Shown here: positions 24,860 to 32,705 of the stretch, in pieces
How the letters are laid out: each line of letters opens with the position of its first letter
How positions within the stretch are numbered: the first letter of the stretch is position 1
Source of the DNA: a bacterium
GTDB lineage: Bacteria; Myxococcota_A; Bradymonadia; UBA7976; UBA1532
Reading direction: 5' to 3'
NCBI GenBank assembly: GCA_030426945.1
Contig: JAUHXL010000003.1
Location: 1 to 49,068 of the forward strand
Length of the DNA stretch: 49,068 nt
Position numbers and translations under genes: made by a program
Notes under the pieces: generated by a model
What the model was told of the DNA's origin: nothing
The model's input: only the letters and a program-made list of their open reading frames with translations
Databases searched by the model: none

Positions 24860-25333
24860 TCAGCGCTTGCGGGTCAGGGGCAGCGACTCGCCCTCGGCGG
24901 CGTGCCAGATGAGCCCCCGGTCGGTGAACTCGAGCTTCAGCTGATCGGCGGTGCCATCGTTGGCGGTCGTCGCCAGCGTCAACGACCGCCCGGCCTGATC
25001 GGCGACCGAGTAGGCGCCCTCGATCGTCTTGCCGGCCATGCTGAGGCTGAAGCGGTCGCCGGTGAACTCGAGGGCCATCGAGCGCGTGACGTTCTCGGCC
25101 ATCTCGAGCGCCAGCGCCCGCTTCTCCGGGGTCATCGCCGCGAGGTGGGGCTGCTCGGCCAGTCGGCTGGTGTCGATGGTCCACTGCCCGACGATGGCCT
25201 CGCGGGGCTTCGCGGGCACCGCGTAGGGCGCGCCGGCGCCGTCGTCGTTCGGCGTCTTGGGCGCCGTGTTCTTGCAGCCGACCAGGCCGGCGGTCGACAG
25301 CAGCAGAGCGAGCGTCGCGGAGATGATGCGCAA
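24860..25333 (-). CDS. Lipoprotein of unknown function, TTG start
   Basis: The 157-residue protein has a clean lipoprotein signal (ISATLALLLSTAGLVGC, Cys20). The start is TTG at 25333, chosen because CTGGAGG lies five bases upstream. The mature part has a lipocalin-like or copper-resistance-like beta rhythm: IVGQWTIDTSRL, ALEFTGDRFSLSMAGKTIEGAYSV, LTLATTANDGTADQLKLEF and a final short hydrophobic strand. Such 'GxW...' small beta-barrel lipoproteins often measure or bind small molecules, but nothing specific can be claimed. A TATAGT -10-like element on the minus strand is at 25390-25395, 57 bases upstream, without a good -35. The small gene downstream is 8 bases away. Confidence 0.7.
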   Translation of the reverse strand: MRIISATLALLLSTAGLVGCKNTAPKTPNDDGAGAPYAVPAKPREAIVGQWTIDTSRLAEQPHLAAMTPEKRALALEMAENVTRSMALEFTGDRFSLSMAGKTIEGAYSVADQAGRSLTLATTANDGTADQLKLEFTDRGLIWHAAEGESLPLTRKR

Positions 25334-25444
25334 GGGGCCTCCAGGCGTCCCGGTCGCCGCGGTGCACGGCCCGGTCGAGGGTGCCGACTACTATAGGCGC
25401 CCTGTGCAGCGAGGGCACGCGCGTCGTGGAGCCCGCGGGGGCCG

Positions 25445-25473
25445 TTGCGCGTCCGAGGTCGGCCCCCTAGGAT
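25445..25473 (+). promoter_or_regulatory. Candidate promoter for the DUF2914 protein gene
   Basis: TTGCGC (25445-25450), 17 bases, then TAGGAT (25468-25473), 28 bases before the GTG at 25502. The -35 matches the consensus at 3-4 positions and the -10 at 4 of 6. The spacing is ideal. Confidence 0.35.
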
Positions 25474-25501
25474 GCGCCGTCGATTTGGGGGGAGGCGTGC
25501 C

Positions 25502-26983
25502 GTGCGCCGCGCGCTGTGGGGGGCGGTCCTGGTGCTGGTGGGGGTGGGCGCGGCCAGCGCCCGGCCGACGCTGGTGCAGGCCGTCGCCAGCCGCGAGGTC
25601 GTCGAGCGCGAGCCCGTCGGCGTCGCCCAGCGCTTCGCACCCGGTGTCGTCTGGCTCTACCTGCGCGTGGCCAGCGACGCCGCCACCGACCTCCAGCTCG
25701 TGTGGCGGCGCGACGGCGCCGAGCTGCACCGGACCACGCTGAAGATCGGGCGCGGCAAGCGGTGGCGCACCTGGGCGCGTCACCGCGTCGACGCGGGGGC
25801 CTGGCGGGTCGACGTGCTGCACCGGGGCCGCCGCCTGGGCGACGTCCGCTTTCGGGTGCAGCCCGGCGGGGGGCCCGAGGTGCCCGTCGCCGCGGCGCCC
25901 CCCGTCGAGCCGGCGGCGCGCCCGGACCCGCCACCGGCGGCCGCGCCGCCTCGCCCCACCGCGCCGCCCCCGCCCCCGGATCCCGAGGACGCGCCCCCGC
26001 CGCCGCCCCCGCCGCGGATCGAGGCGCTGCCCGCGCAGGTCGAGGCCGAGCCCCTGGCCTGCCGGGCCTGGGTGAACGTGGCGACCGACGATCCGGCCGC
26101 GCCCTACGCGGTGGTCGACGTCGACGTCGCCGCCGGCACCGCCCGCGCCATCACGCCGGGCCTCGTGGTGCGCGACGGACGGGCGCTGTACGGGCTGCGC
26201 GTGCGCCCGCACCGCGTCCACGAGCGCGGATCCCACGGCAGCGTCCGCCGCACCTGGGATCTGTTGATGGGCGCCCGCGTGCCCGACGGCCCCCCCGTCA
26301 CCTGGCACGGCTACCCGGCGACGCTGGCGCCGCCCGGCGCCGACGCCGCGCGCGGCGCGGTCTACGAGGAGTCCAACCGGCTGCGGGTGCTGGGCACCTA
26401 CGGCCCCTTCGTCGCGCTGCGGGCCGATCTGGGCGGCTTCGCCGGCGAGGGTCAGGACTTCGATCATTCGCGCTATGCCTGGGTGCGCGCGCCGGGCGAG
26501 ACCGCCGATCCCATCGCCTCGGTGGTGGGACACCCGGCGCGCGACGCCGCCGCCTGGCTGGCCGCGCATCCCTACCGGGGGGAGGGGCCGCCGCCCGAGC
26601 TCGGCGGCCACGACTTCAAACGCAGCGCGCTGGTGTGGGACGCCGGGCGCCTCGGCCTGCGCACGCTGGTGCGCTGCTGCACCTTCGCGGCCAACCGCAA
26701 CCACCTCGAGCTGGTGTTGCCGGTGCAGCCGAACGACCTCCTGGCGCGGCGGCTGCCCGACGACGCCGGGGTTTGGCCGGATCCGCGGGGCTGCGGCGCC
26801 GTCGGTCTGGCCGAGGGTCGGATGCTGGCGCGGCAGGGCAACGGCGCGCTGAAGCCGGTGCGCGCCGTGAGCGGCGCGCGCACGACGCGGCTGTTGGGCG
26901 TGGTGTGGGTGCGTCCGCGCGACCGGTGGTCGTGGGACGAGGTGCGGCAGGTGTCGTCGCGGCTCGCGTCGAGGCCGCGGTGA
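25502..26983 (+). CDS. Exported DUF2914-containing protein with Pro-rich linker
   Basis: The 493-residue protein begins at GTG 25502 (GGAGG six bases upstream) with a signal peptide (RALWGAVLVLVGVGAASA). Residues ~25-120 match the DUF2914 rhythm: REVVEREPVGVAQRFAPG, VWLYLRVAS, DLQLVWRRDGAEL, RWRTWARHRV, GAWRVDVLHRG. A Pro/Ala linker (~125-175) follows. The C-terminal ~310 residues are an unrecognised domain with Cys residues (LACRAW, RCCTF, RGCGAV) and a Trp-rich end (GVVWVRPRDRWSWDEV); long ordered loops and the repeated Gly-Tyr turns suggest a beta-rich extracytoplasmic domain. A second DUF2914 protein is at 44489-45613. No function is known for this domain. Confidence 0.75.
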   Translation: MRRALWGAVLVLVGVGAASARPTLVQAVASREVVEREPVGVAQRFAPGVVWLYLRVASDAATDLQLVWRRDGAELHRTTLKIGRGKRWRTWARHRVDAGAWRVDVLHRGRRLGDVRFRVQPGGGPEVPVAAAPPVEPAARPDPPPAAAPPRPTAPPPPPDPEDAPPPPPPPRIEALPAQVEAEPLACRAWVNVATDDPAAPYAVVDVDVAAGTARAITPGLVVRDGRALYGLRVRPHRVHERGSHGSVRRTWDLLMGARVPDGPPVTWHGYPATLAPPGADAARGAVYEESNRLRVLGTYGPFVALRADLGGFAGEGQDFDHSRYAWVRAPGETADPIASVVGHPARDAAAWLAAHPYRGEGPPPELGGHDFKRSALVWDAGRLGLRTLVRCCTFAANRNHLELVLPVQPNDLLARRLPDDAGVWPDPRGCGAVGLAEGRMLARQGNGALKPVRAVSGARTTRLLGVVWVRPRDRWSWDEVRQVSSRLASRPR

Positions 26984-27002
26984 GGCTTGCGTCGGCGGCG
27001 CG

Positions 27003-27323
27003 TCAGGCGCGGCCGACCTCCGGGGGCGCCTCGGCGGGCGTTCGCTCGGGCGGGGTGAGCGCGCCCCATGGGTCGAGCGTCGCGCCGACGTCGCGGGCGC
27101 AGGCGGGGCACATGGTCGCCTCGGTCTGGATCTCGTAGCCGCTGCCGCCAGGATCGTCGCGCCAACGCTTGCGGTTGAAGCGGTCCTTGCGCCGTCCGGG
27201 CGACTGGCTCTTCGAGCGGTGCGGGTACTGGGTGGGTCGCGCTTCGACGACGACGCGATGCGCGGGCGTGCCGGGTTGGGTCACCCGGTGACAGGAATCA
27301 CATGTGAACATGCCTCCAGCCAT
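27003..27323 (-). CDS. Small zinc-ribbon-like protein
   Basis: The 106-residue product has two CxxC knuckles, Cys8/Cys11 (TCDSCHRV) and Cys72/Cys75 (MCPACARD), separated by a basic Arg/Lys-rich loop (HRSKSQSPGRRKDRFNRKR). That arrangement suits one structural zinc site and nucleic acid or protein binding. ATG 27323 and ATG 27311 are both possible; neither has an ideal ribosome site. A promoter-like TTGAAA/TACGGT pair lies ~95 bases upstream on the same strand. It converges with the DUF2914 gene (19-base gap). No family name is offered. Confidence 0.65.
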   Translation of the reverse strand: MAGGMFTCDSCHRVTQPGTPAHRVVVEARPTQYPHRSKSQSPGRRKDRFNRKRWRDDPGGSGYEIQTEATMCPACARDVGATLDPWGALTPPERTPAEAPPEVGRA

Positions 27324-27649
27324 CCTGCGGGATCCGCGGGTTGGCTGAGTCCCCGCGGATGTCGGCTCGAGGGGCGCCGCTGGACGCCGGCTCGGCCGCG
27401 TGTTGCACGTCCGACACCGTAGCCGAAGGTGGAAATGCTTTCAAGGCGAATGATTTGTGTACGTTGCTTTCGCGTGGTCCTTCCCGCCGGCGGCACAGGC
27501 CTTGCTCAGGGCGACCCCCCGATGCAGAATCGCGCGCCCGAAACCGCCCCCGCCCCGCCGCCCGGAGTGCTCGTGCTCCACCGGCGCCGGCGGCTGGGAG
27601 TACGCGTACTCCAGGCGGTGGTCGGGCGCCTCGAAAGGACGGTGAGGCC
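27324..27649. other. Gene-free 326-base stretch between divergent genes
   Basis: No open frame here has a credible start and protein-like composition; the long open frame running in from 27341 is an upstream extension of the 27650 gene. The stretch contains the lowest-GC piece of this neighbourhood (about 27430-27470, around TTTCAAGGCGAATGATTTG), the minus-strand promoter listed separately, and an AAAGGACGGTGAGG ribosome-site region for ATG 27650. A plus-strand promoter must exist here, but I cannot place one convincingly. Confidence 0.5.
27416..27444 (-). promoter_or_regulatory. Candidate sigma70-type promoter for the zinc-ribbon gene
   Basis: Reading the minus strand, TTGAAA (27444-27439), 17 bases, TACGGT (27421-27416). 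The -35 matches 5 of 6 and the -10 3 of 6, in the most AT-rich piece of the 27324-27649 gap. The leader to ATG 27323 would be roughly 85 bases. Confidence 0.42.
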
Positions 27650-29098
27650 ATGAACGGACGGGTCGAACAGGCGGTCATCCTGGCCGCGGGGATGGGCACG
27701 CGCATCCGCGGCGAATCGCAGCCCCTGCCCAAGCCCCTGGTGCAGGTGGGCGGGCTGCCCCTCATCAAGCGCACCCTGCTGACGGCCCGCAAGGCCGGCG
27801 TCACCCGCTTCGTGGTGGTGGTCGGCTGCGACGGCGATCGCGTGCGCGCCGCGGTGGCCGACGATCCCGAGCTCGCCGGGCTCGAGGTGCAGTTCGTCGA
27901 CAACGCGGACTACCAGCTGAAGAACGGCGTCAGCGTGCTGAAGGCCCAGCCCTTCGTGCACGGTGAGTTCTTCCTGTTGATGAGCGATCACGTCTTCGAT
28001 CCCGCCATCCTGCACACCCTGCAGGGCACGCCGGCCCGCGACGGGCTGGTGCTGGCGGTCGATCGCAAGCTGTCGACCATCTTCGACATGGACGACGCCA
28101 CCAAGGTGAAGGTGGGCGCCCGCGATCGCATCGTCGACATCGGCAAGGAGATCCTCGACTACGACGCCATCGACACCGGCGTCTTCCGCTGCGCGCCGGC
28201 CCTGTTCGAGGCGCTGCAGGTGGTGCTCGACGAGACCGGCGACGCCTCGCTGAGCGAGGGCGTGAAGCTGCTGGCCACGAAGGATCGCGCCCGGGTCGCC
28301 GACGTGGGCGAGGCGTGGTGGCAGGACGTCGACGATCTGCCCACCCGCAAGCACGCCGAGAAGCTGCTGTTCGCGTCGCTGACCAAGAAGATCGACGGCC
28401 CCGTCAGCCGGCACATCAACCGCCGGTTCAGCAAGACCATCACCCGCCTGGTGATGAACACGAACATCGTGCCGAACCACATGACCGCGGTGGGCTTGGT
28501 GATCGGCCTCGCCTCGGCGGTGGTCACGGCGATGGCCACCGCGCAGTCCTTGTGGCTGTTCGCGTTGGGCGGCGTGCTGTACCAGGTCTCGTCGATGATC
28601 GACGGCTGCGACGGCGAGATCGCCCGGCTGAAGTTCAAGCACAGCGACTGGGGCGAGTGGTTCGACACCATCTCGGACGACGTGATCAACCTCAGCTACC
28701 AGCTGTCGCTGGGCTTCGCGATCGCCAACATCACCGGCGCCGGCATCTGGCTGCACATCGGCATCGCCACCTTCGTGCTCGGCTGGGTCGTCTGCCTCGC
28801 GCTGTACCGCAAGCTGCTGCAGAGCGGGAAGGGCACCCACCTGGCGATCGAGTGGAGCTACCTCGAGGCCGACGCCCAGGCCAGCCTCTTCCAGCGCTTC
28901 TGCGCCCGGTTCGAGTTCGTCGCCCGCCGGGACTTCTACGCCCTGCTGCTGATGGTCGTCAGCTTCTTGGGGGTCGGGCCGCTGAAGGTCATCTTGGTGG
29001 CCAGCTTCGCGACGGTGGCCATCGTCGCCGTGCAGTACTTCAGCACCGCCTTCAAGGGCGGCGCCGAGCAGCGCGATCAGGCGCGTCAGGCGGGCTGA
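27650..29098 (+). CDS. Fused nucleotidyltransferase / CDP-alcohol phosphotransferase (IPCT-DIPPS-like)
   Basis: The 482-residue protein joins two enzymes. Residues 1-~235 are a sugar-nucleotidyltransferase-type domain: LAAGMGTRIRG (11-21), PLPKPLVQVGG with Lys28, FLLMSDHVFDP (metal-binding Asp). Residues ~250-482 are a membrane CDP-alcohol phosphotransferase with the DG-AR-G-D-D motif: Asp318, Asp321, Gly322, Ala325, Arg326, Gly335, Asp339, Asp343. This order is that of the bifunctional inositol-1-phosphate cytidylyltransferase / di-myo-inositol-phosphate-phosphate synthase of hyperthermophiles. In a probable mesophile it may instead make an inositol- or polyol-containing phospholipid or head group; the substrate is unknown. 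ATG 27650 follows GGTGAGG. It overlaps the convergent pcp gene by 13 bases. Confidence 0.85.
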   Translation: MNGRVEQAVILAAGMGTRIRGESQPLPKPLVQVGGLPLIKRTLLTARKAGVTRFVVVVGCDGDRVRAAVADDPELAGLEVQFVDNADYQLKNGVSVLKAQPFVHGEFFLLMSDHVFDPAILHTLQGTPARDGLVLAVDRKLSTIFDMDDATKVKVGARDRIVDIGKEILDYDAIDTGVFRCAPALFEALQVVLDETGDASLSEGVKLLATKDRARVADVGEAWWQDVDDLPTRKHAEKLLFASLTKKIDGPVSRHINRRFSKTITRLVMNTNIVPNHMTAVGLVIGLASAVVTAMATAQSLWLFALGGVLYQVSSMIDGCDGEIARLKFKHSDWGEWFDTISDDVINLSYQLSLGFAIANITGAGIWLHIGIATFVLGWVVCLALYRKLLQSGKGTHLAIEWSYLEADAQASLFQRFCARFEFVARRDFYALLLMVVSFLGVGPLKVILVASFATVAIVAVQYFSTAFKGGAEQRDQARQAG

Positions 29099-29655
29099 TC
29101 CGGCCTGCCCGGGTGGTCGTGCAGCGCGGCCGCCACCCGCTCCACCAGCCGCCACACCGCCGCCTCGTCCGGGGCGGGGGGCACGTGGACGAAGCCGACC
29201 AACGGCAGGGCCAGGTCGTGCAGCGCCCGATAGAACACCAGGTTGCACAGGTAGTCGCCGGCGTCGTCGCTGACGCCCACGTCGGCGCCGACCAGATCAC
29301 GCCAGGGCAGGCGCGTGGGCAGCGTGGCGGGGCCGCCCAGCACGACCGCGTCGCCGTCCGGGCCGCAGCCCGCGTGGTCGACGCGCGCGGCGCAGCGGTT
29401 GCGGGCGACGCGCTCGACCTCGATCCGCGCGCGCCCGGTCGCCACGCCGAGCATGATCAGCGCTCGGGGCTCGACCGCGGCGACGGCGGCGCGCAGCGTC
29501 GGCCACGCCTCGGCCCAGGCGGTGGGCAGCGCCCGGCCCGCCACGCGGCGCCCCGCCAGGGTCGCCCCGTCCAGCCCCCGCGCGAGCCACGCGGTGGGGT
29601 TCTCGTCGACCCCGGGGAAGGGGCCGAAGCCGGTGACCAGCACGTCGACGGTCAT
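29086..29655 (-). CDS. pcp: Pyroglutamyl peptidase I (pyrrolidone-carboxylate peptidase, C15)
   Basis: This 189-residue cytoplasmic cysteine peptidase removes N-terminal pyroglutamate from peptides. The catalytic triad is visible: Glu81 in IEVERVARN, Cys137 in DAGDYLCNLVFY, and His157 in LVGFVHVPP; the N-terminus VLVTGFGPFPGVDENP is also characteristic. The length is slightly short of the usual ~210. The 3' end overlaps the fused phosphotransferase gene by 13 bases on the opposite strand. It diverges from the methyltransferase gene at 29742 with 86 bases between them. Confidence 0.93.
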   Translation of the reverse strand: MTVDVLVTGFGPFPGVDENPTAWLARGLDGATLAGRRVAGRALPTAWAEAWPTLRAAVAAVEPRALIMLGVATGRARIEVERVARNRCAARVDHAGCGPDGDAVVLGGPATLPTRLPWRDLVGADVGVSDDAGDYLCNLVFYRALHDLALPLVGFVHVPPAPDEAAVWRLVERVAAALHDHPGRPDQPA

Positions 29656-29741
29656 CGGCGCACCGCGCCGCGCCCGTCGCTGCGACGCCCGCGGCGTGTT
29701 CGGCGTCCCATCTGCCCCCGCCTCGGATCAGGAGTCCACCC

Positions 29742-30338
29742 GTGAAGCAGTTCGCCCCCGCCGCCGAGCGCAACCGCGCGCCCATCCTCGAGGTGCTGCA
29801 GGCCGTCCTGCCGTCCCGCGGCCTCGTGCTCGAGATCGGCTGCGGTACGGGTCAGCACGCCGCCTACTTCGCCGCCGCCCTTCCGCACCTGGACTGGCAG
29901 CCGACGGATCGCGAGCCGATGGCCGGCAGCGTCGCCGCCTGGGCCGCCGAGGCGGGCGCCGACAACGTCCGGGCGGCCCTGGCGCTGGACGCGGCGGGGG
30001 CGGACTGGCCGGTGGACGCGGTCGACGCCGTCTACTGCGCCAACGTGATCCACATCTCGCCCTGGGAGACCGCGCAGGGTCTGTTCGCCGGCGCCGCCGC
30101 GCGCTTGCCGGCGGGCGCGCCCCTCGTGCTCTATGGCCCCTTCCGCTTCGGCGGGCGCTTCCTCGCCGACAGCAACGCTGCCTTCGACGCCTCCCTGCGC
30201 GCGCGCGACGCGCGCTGGGGCGTGCGCGACCTCGACGACGTGAAGGCCCTCGCCGAGGCGACCGGGTTCGCCTTCGACCGCCTGGTCGATCGCCCGGCCA
30301 ACAACCACGTCGTCGTCTTCCGCCGGGACGCCGCGTGA
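29742..30338 (+). CDS. DUF938-family SAM-dependent methyltransferase
   Basis: The 198-residue protein begins with the DUF938 hallmark KQFAPAAERNRAPILEVL, followed by the SAM-binding motif LVLEIGCGTGQHAAYFA (motif I, near residues 30-45) and WQPTDREP (motif II acidic turn). Downstream, AVYCANVIHISPWETAQGLFAGAA and LVLYGPFRFGGRF are conserved in the family. The product acts on an unknown substrate; homologues are widespread in proteobacteria and resemble animal METTL26. The GTG at 29742 is preceded by GGAG at the right distance. It runs convergent to the BtpA-family gene with a two-base gap between stop codons. Confidence 0.9.
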   Translation: MKQFAPAAERNRAPILEVLQAVLPSRGLVLEIGCGTGQHAAYFAAALPHLDWQPTDREPMAGSVAAWAAEAGADNVRAALALDAAGADWPVDAVDAVYCANVIHISPWETAQGLFAGAAARLPAGAPLVLYGPFRFGGRFLADSNAAFDASLRARDARWGVRDLDDVKALAEATGFAFDRLVDRPANNHVVVFRRDAA

Positions 30339-30340
30339 TC

Positions 30341-31117
30341 TCACAGCGCGGCCCGCAGGCGCTTGACGCGGTCGACGTCGACCGGGTTGCGCCAGTCGCC
30401 GTCCACCTTGAGCCAGCTGCCCACGATCAGCGCCGCCGCCTCGGCGGCCAGGGCCGGCGCGTCGGCGGGCGTCACGCCGCTGCCCACCGCCACCGGCAGG
30501 CCCGCCGCGCGGGCGGCGCGCACGTGCTCCACGGCCGTCGGTCGGCCGGTGGAGGCGCCGGTGATCACCAGCGCGTCGGCTCCGCAGAAGGCGGCGCCGT
30601 GGGCCAGCGCGGCCAGATCGAGATCCGCGGTCACCGCGTGGGCGGCGTGCTTCTTCTGCACGTCGGCCCAGATCGCGACGTCGGCGCCGAGCGCGCGCCG
30701 GGCGCGCAGGAGCGGCCCGGCGCAGGCGTCGATCCACCCCTCGTCGGCCACGTGCGCGTAGGCGAAGCCCTCCACCCGGACGAAGCACGCGCCGGCGGCG
30801 AGCGCCACGCCGAGGGCCTCCCGGTTGGCGCCCGCGAGCACCTGCACCCCGGTCGGCAGGCCCAGCGCGGTCACCTGGGCGGTGGCCAAGGTCATCGCGG
30901 CCACGGTCTCGGGCGGCACGGCGCCCTTCAGGTAGGGCACATCGCCCATGTTCTCGACCAGCAGCGCGTCGCAGCCGCCCTCGGCCAAGGCGTCCGCGTC
31001 GCGCCGCGCGCCCTCGAGCACCGCGCTCATGTCCCCGGCCCAGGCTGGGCTGCCGGGCAGGGGGCGCAGGTGCACCATGCCCACCAGGCGGCACCGGTCG
31101 GCGTCCAGCTGCATCAT
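30341..31117 (-). CDS. BtpA/SgcQ-family TIM-barrel protein
   Basis: The 258-residue protein starts MMQLDADRCRLVGMVHLRPLPGSP, the typical BtpA-family beginning, and continues through LLVENMGDVPY, GVQVLAGANREALGVA, FVRVEGFAYAHVADEGWIDACAG, IWADVQKKHAAH and GSGVTPADAP, the strand-loop pattern of this TIM-barrel family. BtpA is required for photosystem I stability in cyanobacteria; SgcQ relatives in heterotrophs have no clear function, possibly an aldolase- or sugar-isomerase-like enzyme. There are no photosynthesis genes here. A strong ribosome site GGGGGAG precedes the ATG at 31117. The divergent gap of 100 bases to the TPR-PATAN operon may hold promoters for both. Confidence 0.88.
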   Translation of the reverse strand: MMQLDADRCRLVGMVHLRPLPGSPAWAGDMSAVLEGARRDADALAEGGCDALLVENMGDVPYLKGAVPPETVAAMTLATAQVTALGLPTGVQVLAGANREALGVALAAGACFVRVEGFAYAHVADEGWIDACAGPLLRARRALGADVAIWADVQKKHAAHAVTADLDLAALAHGAAFCGADALVITGASTGRPTAVEHVRAARAAGLPVAVGSGVTPADAPALAAEAAALIVGSWLKVDGDWRNPVDVDRVKRLRAAL

Positions 31118-31217
31118 CGTTGGTCTCCCCCGTGAGTCATCAGGCTCGTATTCCTCTCGAACGTATCGTTATCATGGGGCGCTCCGACGCGCGGGCACCG
31201 TCCAGGGAGCCAGGATC
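31118..31217. promoter_or_regulatory. Divergent promoter region, unresolved
   Basis: Between the BtpA-family gene and the TPR-PATAN gene, 31149-31175 is much more AT-rich than its surroundings and contains TATCGT (31164-31169) and TATCAT (31170-31175), either usable as a -10 on the plus strand, and a small inverted repeat AACG-TAT-CGTT (31160-31170). I find no matching -35 with 16-18 base spacing, so no single promoter is called. Confidence 0.3.
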
Positions 31218-32705
31218 TTGAACATCTCACAGCTTCGGTGGAAGGCCCGCCAGCGTCCGGACGACGCCGAGGCGTGGTACGCCCTGGCCCAGGCCCTCCA
31301 CGCTGACGGGCGCGCCGACGAGGCGCGGCCCGCGGCCCGCCGCGCCGCCGAGTGCGCGACGCAGGGCTCGCTGGGGCGCCGCCTGGGGCGCCTGCTGCTG
31401 GCGCTGGGCGAGCGCCCGCAGGCCCTGCGCGTCTGGACCGCCGTGCTCGACGGCGATCCGTCCGACGCCGAGGCGCTGGTGTCGTTGAGCCACCTCCGCC
31501 TGCACACCCGCGACCCGGCCGGCGCCGAGCGCCTGGCGGAGGAGGTCGTCGCGCGCTTCCCCCAGCGGGGCGACGCTCACGTCGCGTTGGCCGAGGTGCG
31601 GGCCGCCCAGGGCCGCCTGGCCGAGGCCGCGGGCCACCTCGCCGAGGCGCAGCGCTTCGGGGTGACCGAGGCCGGGGTCGCCGCGCGCATGCGCGCCCTG
31701 GTCGGGCGCCTCGGGGGCGTCGAGGCGCCGGCCAACGTGCGCCGCTCCGACCGCCGGCGGGAGCCCACCGGGCCGCTGGTGACCGCCAACCGCGCCGACG
31801 AGGCGCCGCGCCGCGCCCCGCCGGTCCTGCAGGGCGTCCTCGCGGGCATCTCCCTGGCTCGGCTGCTGCTGTGGATCGAGGCCACCCAGGCCACCGGGGC
31901 GCTCCGGCTGCCCGACGCCGGGGGCGTGCTGCGGGTGGCCGAGGGCAAGGTGGTGGGCGCGATCGCGCGCGGCGGGCCGCGGCTGGCCGAGGTGCTGCGG
32001 GCGGCCGGCGCGCCGCTGCCCGCGGGCGCCCCGGCCGACGACGACGAGGCGCTGCTGGCCCTTCTGATCGAGCGCGGGACGCCGCCGGCGCGCATGGTGC
32101 AGCGGGCCCTCGCGACGCAGATCGCCCAGACCCTCACGCTGCTGACCGGGGCGCGCGGTCGCTTCGCCTTTCACCCGCGGCCCCTCGAGGGCCTGCCCGC
32201 CGGCTGGCGCCAGCTGCAGCTGCCGGTGGCGCAGCTGCCGCCGCTGCCCGAGACCAGCGAGGCGCCGTCGGGCACCGCCGTCGTCGCCCGCGGCCGCCTG
32301 GGGCGCGCCGGGCTGCAGCCCTTGCGCGGTCTGCTCAGCGGGGCCAGCGGCGTGCTGCGCATCGTGGCGCCGGGCGGCCTGGCCGAGCTCTGGTGGACGC
32401 GCGGCGTCGTCGGCGGCGCGACCGCGAGCACCACGCCGCGCCTGGGGGATGTACTGGTGGAGCGGGGCCTGGCGCCGCGCGCGCTGATCGAGGCGGCCGC
32501 CCACGACGCCGCCGCGGCGCCCCTCGGGCGGCGCCTCGACGGGCGCGTCCCGGCGCTGGCCCTGCGCGCGGCCCTCACCGATCAGGTGCGGCGCGCGGAG
32601 GCCGACGTGGCCAGCTGGGCGACGGGCTATTGGTGGTTCGAGCACGACCCGTCGGGCGCCGCGCAGCGCGCGCCCGACGATCTCACCGGGGAGGGCGCGG
32701 CATGA
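31218..32705 (+). CDS. TPR protein with PATAN/DUF4388-type domains
   Basis: The 495-residue protein has a TPR segment in residues 1-~160 (AEAWYALAQALHADGRADEA, DAHVALAEVRAAQGRLAEAA), a linker, then a DUF4388/PATAN-like domain (VLAGISLARLLLWIEATQ, ATGALRLPDAGGVLRVAEGKVVGAIA, LAEVLRAAG) and a second, similar half (LRGLLSGASGVLRIVAPGGL, GVVGGATASTTPRLGDVLVERG). PATAN domains are common in myxobacterial and cyanobacterial response regulators and sense or transmit signals. The TTG at 31218 is the only in-frame start near the AGGGAGCCAGGA ribosome site. The stop overlaps the HEAT-repeat gene by four bases, so the operon runs on to the methyltransferase. Confidence 0.8.
   Translation: MNISQLRWKARQRPDDAEAWYALAQALHADGRADEARPAARRAAECATQGSLGRRLGRLLLALGERPQALRVWTAVLDGDPSDAEALVSLSHLRLHTRDPAGAERLAEEVVARFPQRGDAHVALAEVRAAQGRLAEAAGHLAEAQRFGVTEAGVAARMRALVGRLGGVEAPANVRRSDRRREPTGPLVTANRADEAPRRAPPVLQGVLAGISLARLLLWIEATQATGALRLPDAGGVLRVAEGKVVGAIARGGPRLAEVLRAAGAPLPAGAPADDDEALLALLIERGTPPARMVQRALATQIAQTLTLLTGARGRFAFHPRPLEGLPAGWRQLQLPVAQLPPLPETSEAPSGTAVVARGRLGRAGLQPLRGLLSGASGVLRIVAPGGLAELWWTRGVVGGATASTTPRLGDVLVERGLAPRALIEAAAHDAAAAPLGRRLDGRVPALALRAALTDQVRRAEADVASWATGYWWFEHDPSGAAQRAPDDLTGEGAA

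Noticed and set aside
27429..27653. Two short overlapping frames in the gap before the fused phosphotransferase gene
   Set aside because: No ribosome site, Arg/Pro-rich random-like composition, and they run into the start of the real gene.
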